Below, one piece after another: positions 11,638-23,238 of a DNA stretch of 64,000 nucleotides (within the stretch, counting starts at the first letter, position 1; each line of letters opens with the position of its first letter). The DNA is from Bromus sterilis (Eukaryota; Streptophyta; Magnoliopsida; Poales; Poaceae): assembly GCA_950022295.1 (NCBI GenBank), contig OX465598.1, forward strand, positions 121,503,001 through 121,567,000, given 5' to 3'. The position numbers and the translations under genes were made by a program. The notes under the pieces were generated by a model, which made no database searches, had not been told where the DNA came from, and saw only the letters and a program-made list of their open reading frames with translations.

Positions 11638-13308
11638 TGATGTCACGAGAGTTTACTTCTCGCCCCTCGTTGGTTACCCAAAGTGGAAGGTGAGATGTAG
11701 CGTAGCGGAAATTTCCCTTAGCGAAGATGCTAAGGTTGAGTGTCGAACCAATAGGACTCCAATAACGACAAGTAGGTGGTTCGGCAAGTGATGCGTCATT
11801 TGATAATCACTTGCTTCTCCTGGACCTGCACACATAACAGATAGCTTTGCTCCCAACGAGTTCAGAGGAGTTGTCAATTCCTCCGGCCATGTTGTTTACC
11901 AAGGATAAAAACGCACAGGATACTAATGATAGTGATAGCAACGGAAAAGAAAATAAAGCAGTTAATTGATAGTGGGTGTAAACAGTATTGGAAATATGGA
12001 CCGGGGTCCTATAATGTTCACTAGTGATGTCTCTCTCCCAAAAGACAATAAAATAGCCATGCAAGGTAAACAAATTACAGCTGGGCAATTGACAGGATTA
12101 TGTGCGCAAACCAATGCTAACTATGCTATAAATAAATGAAGAGGCTCAAAAGCATGGGCGGTACGCCAAGACACGTAGACCGAAATCCATCTGCATCTAC
12201 CTACTAATCATCCACGTTGAGATATCTATCCAGAACATCTCGCTGGTATTAAGTTGCGAATCCCACCCAAAGTGTAAACTCAAAGCAACAGACAACTGCA
12301 TTAAAGAACTTTGCGTAAAGTAAACAATCTTTGCACCCGCAAGTACAAGCACCGTTGTTTTCTCCCTTCTCACAACAGCACATCCCCTAGACTCATGTTT
12401 CTGTCACTCAAGCTAGTCATCGGGGGGCATGAACCCACAATCATGCATAACACTGCCTCTTAGAGTCACTACCTACAACTTGGCCAAAGCAATAAACAGC
12501 AACGGAGAACATGCAAGAATTACTCAAGAACATAAATATAAAATAGGACAATCAAATATATCACTCAAACACAATCTGAACATAATCTCATAATCCATCG
12601 GATCCCAGCAAACTCAGCATAGCAACAGCAGAAAGATTACATATGTGCCTCGATCATGTAGGGCAGCTCACGAGGTCTAATCCATGAAGAACAAAGAGGG
12701 GAGGAGAACATCACATATCTACTGATCATAGACCCATGGTCCAAGGTGGACTACTCATGGTTCATTCGGGAAGCATCCATGGTGGTGGAGAAGCTCCCGG
12801 AGGTGGTTCCTTCCTCCGGCAGGGTGCCGGGAAGAGGTCTCCTAGTGCTCCCGATCTTGGAAGCGCGGCGGCGGAGGAACAGAGGAGAGATCGCGACAAA
12901 GGGTTCCCGTCACGGGGATTTCACGTCACGGGGAATATATGGGCGAAGGGGGGCAGCCAGGGGGGCCACCAGGGGTCCAGGCGGCCCCCTGGCGCGGCCC
13001 CACCCTAGGGCGCGCCGAGAGGGCGTCTGGGGCCCTGGTGGGTCCCCTATGCCCCCCCTCGGTGATTCCCGAAGCTCCCAGGCGCTGATTTTTTATTGGA
13101 TTTTCCCGAATTTTTGGAGCACTTTTAATATGGGGGAAACCTGAAATAGAAAAACAGCAGAAAACAGGAACTGGCACTGGGGTGCACTGAGTTAATATGT
13201 TAGTCCAAATATGATCAAAAGTGTATGGAAGTTCATCAATAACATAGCAATATCACACAAATGAGGCATGGATCAAGCAGAAATTATAGATACGTTTTGG
13301 ACGTATCA
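11638..13308 (-). repeat. 5' LTR of element A
   Basis: A complete 1671-bp LTR, on the plus strand TGATGTCACGAG...GGACGTATCA. The first bases differ from the family start TGATACGCGAG, which suggests point changes. A minus-strand TATA-like segment lies near 12931-12937. Downstream of that (12760-12920) is a GC-rich block that produces spurious ORFs on both strands. The LTR has one copy of the unit that is duplicated in B and in the left LTR of C. Confidence 0.87.
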
Positions 13309-14250
13309 AAAAGCCAAGGCTCTTGCTAAAGACAAACTAAAACTAAAACTAAAACTAAACATGGCAGTAGCCACGAAAAGATAAAGAACACACAACAGCA
13401 AAAAGATAGTCATGAAAAATCCTATGATGTGTTCTACATTTTGAAAGTGGAGCGTTTTTCTCTCCCACACAGAGTAAGATGGGGTCTAACTTGTTAAGAA
13501 CAGTGAGAAAAGCTAAAGAAAACTAAAAATAAAACCTAAGAGCCGGACGCTCCAAGTATATCTCATAACGCATGAAGTGATAAAAATATAGTGAGACGAA
13601 GGACGAACTGATGATTTTTGACGAAGGGGATGCATGGGGGCATCCCCAATCTTGAGCGCTTGACACTCCCGAATCTTCTTTCATCATCTTCCATCGCACA
13701 CTTGAAAACTCCCTTCATACATAACTCATCATAAGATGATTAGAGAGGTTAGTACCCTTAATAAAATAATTTTACCCCACTGGATATAAAGATATTCTTC
13801 AAGAGATACTGTTTCTCATGATTTCCGAAAGGTTTTTGCAAATAAAAAGCAAGCTTAAGGTTTGCAAAAGTTGGGAGAGATAAAACGTGGCAGAATCTGT
13901 GAAAAACAGAACAGCAGGTAGTAAAGAATTTTTTAGGGGTACTTCTGCAACTCAAATAAAAAAACTCAGAACATACAAAAGTTCCGTGATTGTATAGAGC
14001 ACGCTGTGTAAACAATTCAGCTCAAAAAGATGAACTGGTGATTTTATCCGATTTTTCCCGTCATGAAGACGGAATCTGTTTTCTGGACAGCATGTCACAA
14101 CTTTCGCTTCCCTTGTCATATGAGGCTATAACTTGGCACAAAGCTTGAAAATAAATATACAACGATATTTCTACAGTAGTAAAAATCATCAAGACCACTA
14201 AAAACAAAAGTAAAAAACATCTTGGATTGCCTCCCAACAAGCGCTTTCTT
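13309..14250 (-). other. Noncoding 3' region of element B
   Basis: About 940 bases homologous to 21290-22280 in element C and, more loosely, to 8395-9400 in A. No supported ORF. It contains one hairpin unit with a polypurine-like motif (13626-13651). B/C homology stops near 14270, just inside the C-terminal end of the B ORF. Confidence 0.7.
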
Positions 14251-15513
14251 TTACGCCTTTAAGCTAGGCATGAAGATTATGAAAGATGCTCTTACAAGAG
14301 AATAAGACTTGAAGCAAAAGAGAGCATCAAGAAGAAAAAATGAAACACATTTAAGCCTAACACACTTCCTATGCATCGGCATCTTGTAAGAAAATAAATC
14401 ATGAAAGCACAAAATAACAAGCATAGGAAGATAAAATAAGAACAACTTCAAAACTTTCAACATGAAGAGAGGTGTTTTTGTAACATGAAAGTTTCTACAA
14501 CTAAGCTTCCCTCTCTCAAAGTAATTTTTAGTAGTACCATGAACAACATCAAGAATATAACTATCACATAAATCATGTTGTGCATGACCTACAAGCACAC
14601 GTGTATAGTTTTCAACACGGTCTTTAGGATCATAAGATAAATGCAACCCATCACATTGAGCCTTGATAAGAGCACAATTCTCCGGAATATGAGTTGGAGA
14701 TTTCAAAAGGATAATAGGACAATCAAGTGTGGGTGCAATAACAAAAATTTCATCCTTAACATGAGGAACTATAGGAAGTTCATCTCCGTAAGCATCATCC
14801 ATAGTGGCATCACGTCCATAAGCATAGAAAGCATCCACTTCATCGAAAAGGGATATTTCAAAAGAATCCATGGGATCATAACACTCATATAGGGTAAGAG
14901 TCAAAGAGTTACTCTCATTAGAAGGTAGACGTGGATGGCTCCATTCTTCCTCCTTTTGTTCGTCACTCTCCTCCTCTTTTTCATCCAAGGAGCTTTCAGG
15001 TTCAGCAATTTCTTCTTCCATAGAGTCCTAAAAATCATTTGTCTCTTCCTTTGGGGGAGATATTCTCTCAAGATGATCAGTAATATAATAATTTGCATTG
15101 TAATTTTCCAAACAATAGTTAAGTATAGCAAGACTCTCATATTTTTAAGGGGCATCATCAATATTTTTAAGAAGAGAAGTAATTTCATAGGCACCCTTAT
15201 AAGCAACAAATTCTTCTATTTCCTCTGCATCATAAAAATCATAGGTTCTCTTAGCATAAGAAGCTAAGGTTTCATCATCATTGTACTCACATTGGAAAGC
15301 AAGGTGTTTGTGCCTCATAAAGCAACAAGATTCATCCCTGCAGAAAGATATATTATATATTGAGCACAAGTTTCTAGCATACTCATACAACTGATGTATT
15401 TGTTTCCATAAGTGTATCCCCTTTTGAGACAAGCGGTGTTCCTTGTACCACTTTTGTTGATCATCGGTGAATCCTCCATGCCAATAAGATCTGGTTTCAA
15501 AGAAGTCAGACAT
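14251..15513 (-). pseudogene. Acidic ORF of element B replacing gag-protease (two in-frame stops)
   Basis: A single frame from ATG at 15513 to TAA at 14251-14253, about 420 codons, broken by TAA at 15145-15147 and TAG at 15028-15030. The first third includes aromatic and basic residues (M-S-D-F-F-E-T-R-S-Y-W). The centre is very acidic (about 15021-14930). A conserved-looking stretch reads L-S-Y-D-P-K-D-R-V-E-N-Y near 14640. The C-terminal ~70 residues are hydrophobic and could hold a membrane segment. I recognise no enzymatic domain. Similar proteins are common as 'hypothetical' entries in Triticeae genomes, which fits a retrotransposon-borne ORF. Both the stop codon and the last residues lie in sequence shared with C. 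Confidence 0.65.
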
Positions 15514-15592
15514 TGATTGGCAAGTAAGGAACTAGACATGCTATTTTTTGGATTGTTGATATAAGAATTAAAGGTAAAAACTGAAATTTGCT
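15514..15592 (-). other. 5' leader of element B lacking a primer-binding site
   Basis: Between the B ATG and its LTR are only 79 bases, ending ctgaaatttgct before the LTR start at 15593. The TGGCGCC-type primer-binding site present at the same place in A (11611-11627) and C (38551-38640) is absent. It seems to have been deleted together with adjoining leader sequence. Confidence 0.7.
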
Positions 15593-16044
15593 TGATACGC
15601 GAGAGGTGAGAGTTGCTTCTCGCCCTTCGTTGGTTACCCCAAGTGGAAGGTGAGATGCAGCGTAGCGGCAAGTTTCCCTCGGTGAAGATACCGAGGTTTT
15701 AAGATTGTCTCCCGTAGCACTCCGACAATGATAAGTAGGTCGTTCGGCAAGTGACGCGCCATTTATGATAATCACTTGCTTCTCCTGGACCGGCACACGA
15801 CACAAATAACTTTGCTCCCAACGAAGTTCAGAGAGGTTGTCAATCTCTCCGGTCTTGTTATTTACGGATAAAAAACACAGGATAATGATAATGATAGCAA
15901 CTGAAAGTAAATACTGAAAAGGAAATAAGCTTGTAAACAGTGATGAGAATATGGACCGGGGTCCCGTGATGTTCACTAGTGACGTCTCTCCCCCAAAAGA
16001 CGATAAAACCGCTATGCGAGGTAAACAAATTACATCTGGGCAAT
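15593..16044 (-). repeat. 5' LTR of element B, left segment
   Basis: Starts TGATACGCGAGAGG, runs 452 bases and stops at ctgggcaat, where element C begins. The segment is closely similar to 16045-16500 (C's LTR), giving an apparent tandem duplication that is really two LTRs side by side. It continues at 40288. Confidence 0.88.
16040..16044. repeat. Left target-site duplication of element C (GCAAT)
   Basis: GCAAT just before the C LTR at 16045 is repeated at 40288-40292, just after the other C LTR. This proves that C is one insertion into the B LTR. Confidence 0.93.
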
Positions 16045-17776
16045 TGATACGCGAGAGGTGATAATTGTTTCTCGCCCTTCGTTCGTTACCCCAAGTGGAA
16101 GGTGAGATGCAGGGTAGCGGCAAGTTTCCCTCGGTGAAGATACCGAGGTTTTAAGATTGTCTCCTGTAGGTCTCCGGCAATGATAAGTAGGTGGTTCGGC
16201 AAGTGACGCGCCGTTTATGATAATCACTTGATTCTCCTGGACCTGCACACGACACAAATAACTTTGCTCCCAACGAAGTTCAGAGAGGTTTTCAATCTCT
16301 CCGGTCTTGCTGTTTACAAAGGATAAAAAACACAGGATAATGATAATGATAATCATAGCAACTGAAAGTAAATACAGAAAAGGAATTAAGCTTGTAAACA
16401 GTGATGAGAATATGGACCGGGGTCCCTTGATGTTCACTAGTGATGTCTCTCTCCCAAAAGACGATAAAACTGCTATGCGAGGTAAACAAATTACATATGG
16501 GAAATTGACAGGATTATAAACGAACCGCAATACTAACTATGCTACAAAAGAAAGGAAGAGGCTCATAAGCATGGGCAGTACGCCAAAATAAGTAGACCGA
16601 AATCTATCTGCATCTACTACTAATCATCCAACTTGAGATATCTATCCAGAACATCTCGCTGGTATTAAGTTGCGAGCCCCTCCCAAAGTGTAAACCCAAA
16701 GCAACAGACAACTGCATTAAAAAGAACTTTGCGTAAAGTAAACAATCCTTGCAACCGCGGTTACAAGCACCGTTGTTATCCCCCTTGTGGCCACAACACA
16801 TCCCCTAGACTCATGTTACAAGCACTGTTGTTTTCCCCCTTGTGGCCATAGCACATCCCCTAGACTCATGTTTCTGTCACTCAAGCGTGTCATCAGGGGG
16901 CATTTACCCACAATCGAGCATAACGTTCCCTCTTGGAGTAACTACCTACTACTTGGCCAAAGTAATAAACAGAAACGGAAAACATGCAAGAATTACTTAG
17001 GAACAAAAATATAAGAGCTAAAAACCAAATATATTACTCTATCACGACCTGAACATAATTTCATAATCCATCAGATCCCATCAAACTCAGCATAGCAACA
17101 GCATAAGAATTACATATGTGCCTCGATCATGTAGGGCATATCACGAGGTCTAAACCATGAAGAACAAAGAGGGGAGGAGAACATTACATAGCTACTGATC
17201 ACGGACCCATGGTCCAAGGTAGACTACTCACAGCACATCTGGAAAGCGTCCATGGTAGAGGAGAAACTCCCGCGGGTCGATCCTCCCTCCGGCAGGGTGC
17301 CGGGAATGGTCCTGACGGTGCTCCCAATCTTGGAAGCGCGGCGGCGGCGGAACAGAGGCGAGTTTGCGAAATAGGGTTCTGTCTTCAGAGTTTTCCCGTG
17401 TAAATAAGCAAAGGGGGCAGCCAGGGGGGCCACCAGGGGTCCAGGCGCCCCCCCCCCTGGCGCGGTCAGGCTATGGCCACGCCAGGTGGCCGTCTGGGCT
17501 CCTGGTGGTGGCCCCTGGGCTTCCTTCGGGGAACTAGAAGCTTTCGGCACGCTTATTTTTTATCTGATTTTTCCCGGATTTTTGGAGCATTTTTTATATG
17601 GGAAAAAACATAAATAGGAAAAAAACAGATTAAAGGAACTGGCACTGGGGTGCACTGAGTTAGTAGGTTAGTCCAAATATGATCAAAAGTGTATGAAAGT
17701 GTATCTAGATCATAGCAACATCACACAAAACATGCATTGAACGAGCAGAAATTATCGATACGTTTGGGACGTATCA
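16045..17776 (-). repeat. 3' LTR of element C
   Basis: 1732 bp, TGATACGCGAG...GGGACGTATCA, followed by ccccaagctt (17781-17790), the reversed polypurine tract. It contains a 55-bp tandem duplication at 16760-16869 that the partner LTR lacks. A GC-rich block lies at about 17250-17530. Confidence 0.9.
16760..16869. repeat. 55-bp tandem duplication in the left LTR of C
   Basis: Units 16760-16814 and 16815-16869 both start gttacaagcac and end tagactcat, with a few differences. The same duplication is present in the B LTR (40547-40656). It is single in the right C LTR (39360-39414) and in A. Confidence 0.85.
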
Positions 17777-17847
17777 ACATCCCCAAGCTTAATTCTTGCT
17801 CGTCCTCGAGTAGGTAAATGATAACAAGCATAATTTCTGTGGTAACA

Positions 17848-19463
17848 CACTACTGGAATTCGCTAATTTTCCATCTGCTTTTTCTTTGCCGTCTGTTTTT
17901 TATCGTGGCAGACGGCAAATAGATGATTTGCCATCTGCTGCAGACGGCAAAGAATACTTTGCCATCTACTTTTATTTAACGCATGGAAAAGACTGGCTTT
18001 GTCGTCTTCTTTTATTTAAGGCATGGCAAAGACTGGCTTTGCCGTCTGCTTTAATTTGACGCATGGCAAAGACTGTCTTTGTCGTCTGCTTTTTTTGCCT
18101 CATGGCAAACCATGTTACCAAATAATTGAAAGAAAAATAAGTTTATTCGTTATTTAATTTTAAAATATAAAAACAAAGTCTAAACAATGTGAAATTTAAC
18201 ATGTTATTAACTTGTGATTTCTAGGAATCATGATTTTTTTAAATAAAATTTTACTAAACTTTAACGAATTTATTTTATTAAAATTAACAGAGTAAACAAA
18301 CACAAAAAACTACTTGATTCCTATTGGTCTAGCCCTTTCTCACATGGATCGATGACGTGGCAGGGCAAGCACCCCCCACCACACACTCCCGAACTGTGTT
18401 TCCTTATCCTCTCCTCCCACCATCCCCATCCACCCACACATCTCTCTCCCTCATCTCTCTCCCCGAGCCTGCGCCCTCTTCTGGTCGCGCCCCCACCCGC
18501 TGGCGTTGCCTCACAAGACTCCCCTGCCTGCCCCCTCCTCGCCAAACCCGCCTCCCGTCGGCCGCCCCTGGCAGGACGCGCCACGCCGACCCCGCCTCCG
18601 GACGGATGCGCCCCGCTGGACAATCCTCCCCACTACCGTGCCTCACCAGCCCCGCCTCTGGCTCACCCCTCACCGCCGGCCTCGACCCCCGACGGTCGCG
18701 CCTCGACAGCCTCGCCTCCCCATCGCCGGTCGCGCCTCTCAAGCCCCAGCCGACCTCGCCTCCCCAAGGTCGCGGCTCGTCGGCCTCGCCTCCCAATAGA
18801 CGCACCACCGGCCCCACCTCCCGACGTCCGCCCCTGGACGGCCACACCTCGCCTCACCAACCACGCCTCGCGTCGCCGGCCGTGCCTCGCTGGCCGGGCC
18901 TCGCCGGCCACGACCCGCCTATCGCCGCCTCCCGTCAGCGGCATCTCACCACCCGGCTGACCTGCCGTGGCTTCGTTTGCACCGTTGAACGCAGTCCACT
19001 TCTTCCCGGTCAGCCCACCAAGCCCTCGTCGATGAGCGCGGGTTGCTGCCGCCACCGGTCGCCGGAACAGTAACGGGTGGCTGGGACTAGAATAGAACAG
19101 AAACGGGACGGCCAGCTAGAGCCAGAACAAAAACGGGAACGAGCAATTTTTTTTGATAATTAAAAATCCTTTGTCGTCTGCTTAAACATAATTGGGCCCA
19201 CCTATGAACAAACGTGTGTAATATTTGCTTCGCCGTCTGCCTGAGTAAAAATCCGGATGACAAAGTCTTTGCCATCCGTCGATTATATGCAGACGGCCAA
19301 GCGGCTCTTTGCTGGAGAAATGGCTGACGAGTGCTTTGCCGTCCGCTGGCAAATGGCAAAGCCTTTTGCCGTCCGCCGGCAGATGGCAAAGCCTTTTTCC
19401 GTCCGCTGTTCCTATATTTGTCGACTGCCATGGCAGACGGCAAACGGCAGAATTCCAGTAGTG
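17848..19463. mobile_element. Non-autonomous CACTA DNA transposon with GC-rich cargo
   Basis: The perfect 14-bp terminal inverted repeats are CACTACTGGAATTC at 17848-17861 and its complement at 19450-19463. ACA target duplications lie at 17845-17847 and 19464-19466. Subterminal repeats of the form tttgccgtctgc occur many times in both orientations (17870-18110 and 19165-19445), typical of CACTA elements where they bind transposase. Length is 1616 bp. No transposase ORF is present. The flanks join to match the uninterrupted sequence in element A near 6575. The centre (18340-19085) is strikingly GC- and C-rich. Confidence 0.92.
18352..19073 (+). other. GC-rich, proline-rich open region inside the CACTA element
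   Basis: Two overlapping plus-strand frames stay open (18352-18960 and 18357-19073), and minus-strand frames are also long, as expected from strong C bias. Translation is rich in Pro, Arg, Ser and Ala without a recognisable domain. A gene-like upstream phrase (gatgacgtggcagggcaagc near 18348) precedes it. It may be a captured gene 5' end (leader and first exon). Codon bias alone could also explain the open frames. I do not call it a functional gene. Confidence 0.35.
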
Positions 19464-19707
19464 ACATGCTAACAACCATATAAGAACTTTGAAAGTAAAG
19501 CAATCAAGGCATGTGATTAAATTCAAGTCATAACATGCAAGAGTCTATATTAGCATTGAAACAAGTAACAAAAGAACATTAGGTGAAAGAGCTCTCGCTG
19601 TCCGTGACTCGAATGTCTCCAAATGGTGTTTGCGTGCAAGAAAGGGGATAGGGAATACGAGAAAAAGTATTTTTGTTGAGAACTCAATCTACGAAAGTTT
19701 CACACTT

Positions 19708-19931
19708 GGTCTTCTTTGGAATCTTATCTTGACTCGTCCCCAGACCACTAGCCAGGTACAGGTCAATTTGATCCACTCCCTTTCGATATTTTGAGCACTC
19801 ATGCAATGGATGAGCATAAGGTCTTCTTTGGAATCTTATCTTGACTCGTCCCCAGACCACTAGCTAGGTACAGGTCAATTTGATCCACTCCCTTTCGATA
19901 TTTTGAGCACTCATGCAATGGATGAGCGTAA
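19708..19931. repeat. 112-bp tandem duplication in element C
   Basis: Units 19708-19819 and 19820-19931 both start ggtcttctttggaatc and end with atgcaatggatgagcrtaa. They differ at only a few bases. Element A has a single copy near 6829-6940, so the duplication arose in the C lineage. Confidence 0.88.
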
Positions 19932-21594
19932 GCACGAGAGTTGACACTTAGGATTGCAAAGAGCGAATATGGTGGAGGAGGAAAAAAAAGGATGAGAAAG
20001 GTTCACATCAATGAGGACAATCATAGGCGAGAAGGCCAAATGATAGATATGATGTGAGGAGTAGGGATTGCCATGCAACAAATGCACATATGAGCTGAAA
20101 ATATCTCCAATGGAACTAGTGGGGGTGCATCTAAGTTGCAATCTCATGAAGACCTAGAGAACTTTTGAGGAGGCTCATCCTTGGAATATGCAAGCCAAGT
20201 TCTATAGTGTGAAAGTCCCCACATAGCTATATGCATGATCATCTCTATGGAGTACAAGGATAAGAAGGAGTACTAGTGTGGATCTTTCAAAAGGATAGTA
20301 GTGTTGCCCATTTCTCTATTTTTATTTTATTTTTATCGTTTTCTATTTTTTTTGGCCTCATTGGCTCTTTCTAATTAACTCTCATTTTTCCTCTTTGGGA
20401 TCTTTTATTTTGTCCACTTTGGGATCTTTTCCTCACTTAAGGGCAACACTCTAATTTACAAGAGGGTATAGAAGATCTTTCACACTTTACAAGGTACTCA
20501 AATAAAAGAAGCTATAGCTATCATGATGTATGCAATGTATGACGTACCAGTGTAGCAGGAACATGTATGACATGAAGATCAAGTCATGAAGAGGTGGATG
20601 TTGCATGGCAATATATCTCGGAAAGGCTATGGAAATTCCTTGATAGGTAGGTATGGTCGCTGTTTTGAGGAAATATATAGGGAGGTTTATGATGACAGAG
20701 TGTATCATGCCAATGGTTTGGATGTACCGGCGAAGGTGGACGTCAACTCTGGAGTGAGAAGGAGGCAATGCACGGCACGGGAGAGGCTAGCAAATATGAG
20801 GAGGTGGAAGTGTCAACTTTCAATACTCACATTAGTCCGAAGAGCTCATGCACTTATTATCGGTAACTCTCAATCTAATAAGGAGGTTCACAAAGAGACA
20901 AGTACCCCGAGGAGGAGTATATGGGGGTTTGGTTATCCTTGCGCATCCTTGACTCATGGTACGTGAGTGTACTCTAATTTCGATCCCTCCAAAGATTACC
21001 GATCCATCTAGTAGCTAGAGTCCTCAACTAGTTTTGTAGGTTTTGAAAATAAACACGGATTGTCCAAAATACGACACCTATCACTAATAGGCTAGATCTC
21101 TTGACACCAAAAGTTCAAACATTACTCACATCAATACCTCAAAACTATTGCAAGTTACTACTAAAATTAAATAGCAACCTCAATTACCTACTCTCAAAAC
21201 AAGACACAAATCAGTGCAACAACCAACTCTCTTAAAAAGATAAACATGAAAACCAAAGAGAGTTCCAAAAACAAACTAAACAAAAGCCAAGGCTCCTGCT
21301 AAATACAAACTAAAACTAAAACTAAACATGGCAGTAGCTAAGAAAAGATAAAGAACACACAACAGCAAAAAGATAGGCATGAAAAATCATATGATGTGTT
21401 CTAGATTTTGAAAGTGGAGTGTGTTTCTCTCCCACACAGATAATACTGGGTCTAACTTGTTATGAACAGCAAGAAAAGCTAAAGAAAACTAAAAATACAA
21501 CCTAAGAGCGAGACGCTCCAAGTATAGCACATAACGCATGAAGTGATACAAATATAGTGAGACGAAGGACGAACTGATGATTGTTAATGAAGAA

Positions 21595-21680
21595 GGGGAT
21601 GCACGGGGGCATCCCCAAGCTTAGACGCTCGAGTCTCCTTGAATATTTGTTGGGCATGCATGGGGGGCTTCCCCAAGCTT
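21595..21680. repeat. Hairpin units with polypurine-like motifs (element C)
   Basis: Unit one pairs ggggatgc (21595-21602) with gcatcccc (21609-21616). Unit two is partly degraded (21651-21680). Both are followed by ccccaagctt-type sequence, like the terminal polypurine tract at 17781-17790. Confidence 0.65.
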
Positions 21681-22381
21681 GAGCGCTTGACACTCCCGAT
21701 TCTTCTTTCATCATCTTCCATCGCACACTTGAAAACTCTCTTCATACATAACTCATCATAAGCTGATTAGAGAGGTTAGTACCCTTAATAAAATAATTTT
21801 TCCCCACTGGATATAAAGATATTCTTGAAGAGCTACTGTTTCTAAAGATTTCCAAAACGTTTTTGTAAAGAAAAATCAAGCTTAAGGTTTGAAAATTTTA
21901 GGAGAGATAAAACATGGCAGAGTCTGTGAAAAACATAACAGCAGGTAGTAAAGAATTTTTTAGGGGTACTTCTGCAACTCAAATGAAAAAACTCAGAACA
22001 TACGTAAGTTTCGTGATTGTATAGAGCATGCTGTGTAAAAAAACAGATCAAAAAGATGAACTGGTGATTTTGTCTGATTTTTCCCGTTACGAAGACAGAA
22101 TATGTTTTCTGGACAGCATGTCACAACTTTCGCTTCCCTTGTCATATGAGGCTATAACTTGGCACAAAGCTTTAAAATAAAGATACAATGATGTTGATAC
22201 AGTAGTAAGAATCATCAAGACAACTAAAAACAGAAGTAAAAACATCTTGGGTTGCCTCCCAACAAGCACTTTATTTTACGCCTTTAAGCTAGGCATAAAG
22301 CAAAAGAAGAATCAAGTTTTATCAAGAGAAAGAGAATAGCTAGCCCGCGTAACGGACTCAAAAGGTAACTTGATTTTCTGT

Positions 22382-23238
22382 CTAGGGAAGTGTTCCATCC
22401 CCTTTTTGAGAGGGAATTGAAATTTTATTCCCCTCTTTCATGTCAATGATAGCACCAACTGTGCGGAGAAAAGGACGTCCCAAAATAATTGGACATAAAG
22501 GTTCACACTCTATATCCATAATAATAAAATCAATGAGAACATAGTTGTCATTGATAATGATAAGAAAATCGTCGATCTTCCCCAAAGGTTTCTTTACGGA
22601 AGAGTCGACGAGACGAACAAGAAAAGAACAAGAATCAAAAGATTTCAATTCAAACATAGCATACATTCTTTTGGGCATGACGGAGGTACTAACTCCAACG
22701 TCAGATAAAGCATAGCAAGAGAAGTTATTTAATTTAATTTTGATCATAGGGTCCCAACAATCATCTAGCTTCCTAGATATGGAGGCTTCTGTCCTTAGCT
22801 TATCCTCCATAGCTTTGATGAGAGCATTTGTGATATGCTCCGTGAAGGCAAGATTAAGTGTGCTAGTGTGGGGGTCTCTAGACATTTTGTGTAGTAAGCT
22901 AATAACTTCTGAGAGGGTGCAACTATCAAAATCAATATCACTACTATCAAAGGTGGTAGTAGTGTCATCTAGGCTTATTTGTTTGAAATCCTCTATGTTC
23001 ATATGAGTTTCTTCTTCTACAGTTGAGGTATTAGCAGCACCATTAATAGGTCCAATGGGACCAGGACTGTATTGGGTGCTAATAGTTTCGGTATCGTCAA
23101 CAACTTGGATAGTTGCAACTGTGTGGTGTGTAGGAAGGCTCTTAATTCTATCCTCTTCTAGAGGGATAACTTCTGGCTTGGCTTCCATTTGGTTTATTAA
23201 ATTAGATTGGGTGTGGGACATACTCGAAACATGGGTTT
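22382..23238 (-). pseudogene. Protease-side half of element C gag-protease ORF
   Basis: Continues the frame that begins at 38414 and is interrupted by copia E. After removing E and one copy of its GGTTT duplication the two halves are in the same frame. The segment carries the protease with the active-site region Y-A-L-S-D-V-G-V-S-T near 22700 and I-I-L-G-R-P-F near 22480. Compared with A, the residue after D-V-G is V, not A, and the preceding Cys is Ser. A frameshift just after the protease (about 22420-22440) ends the protein at 22382, earlier than in A. Confidence 0.82.

Larger units (their letters stand above)
5806..13308 (-). mobile_element. Element A: minus-strand Athila-like element encoding only gag-protease
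   Basis: In minus orientation: 5' LTR at 11638-13308, primer-binding site at 11611-11627, gag-protease remnants at 11474-9438, about 2.9 kb of noncoding sequence, polypurine tract at 6516-6525, and 3' LTR from 6511 leftward. The 3' LTR is cut at 5806 by insertion of element D, and its remainder is off-window. The right flank AAAAG (13309-13313) continues as element B internal sequence. The same site is uninterrupted in element C near 21290 (aaacaaaagccaagg), so A is inserted into B. No RT, RNase H or integrase is present, so the element depended on another element's pol. Confidence 0.88.
19467..22381 (-). other. Noncoding 3' region of element C
   Basis: Continues the noncoding 3' region after the CACTA insertion, homologous to 6575-9437 in A. 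It contains a 112-bp tandem duplication (19708-19931) and two hairpin units with polypurine-like motifs (21595-21680). ORFs here (for example 20586-20966 plus, 20487-20768 minus) are also found in broken form in A and look fortuitous. Confidence 0.7.

Noticed and set aside
12736..13177. ORFs on both strands, with relatives at 5951-6328, 17209-17550, 39744-40064 and 40986-41437
   Set aside because: All are the same GC-rich block in LTR copies of A, B and C.
15506..16530. Two similar minus-strand ORFs (205 and 166 codons) side by side
   Set aside because: They are readings of the start of two adjacent LTRs (B and C) and reappear in the right LTR at 38930-39130. They contain no domain and cross LTR ends.
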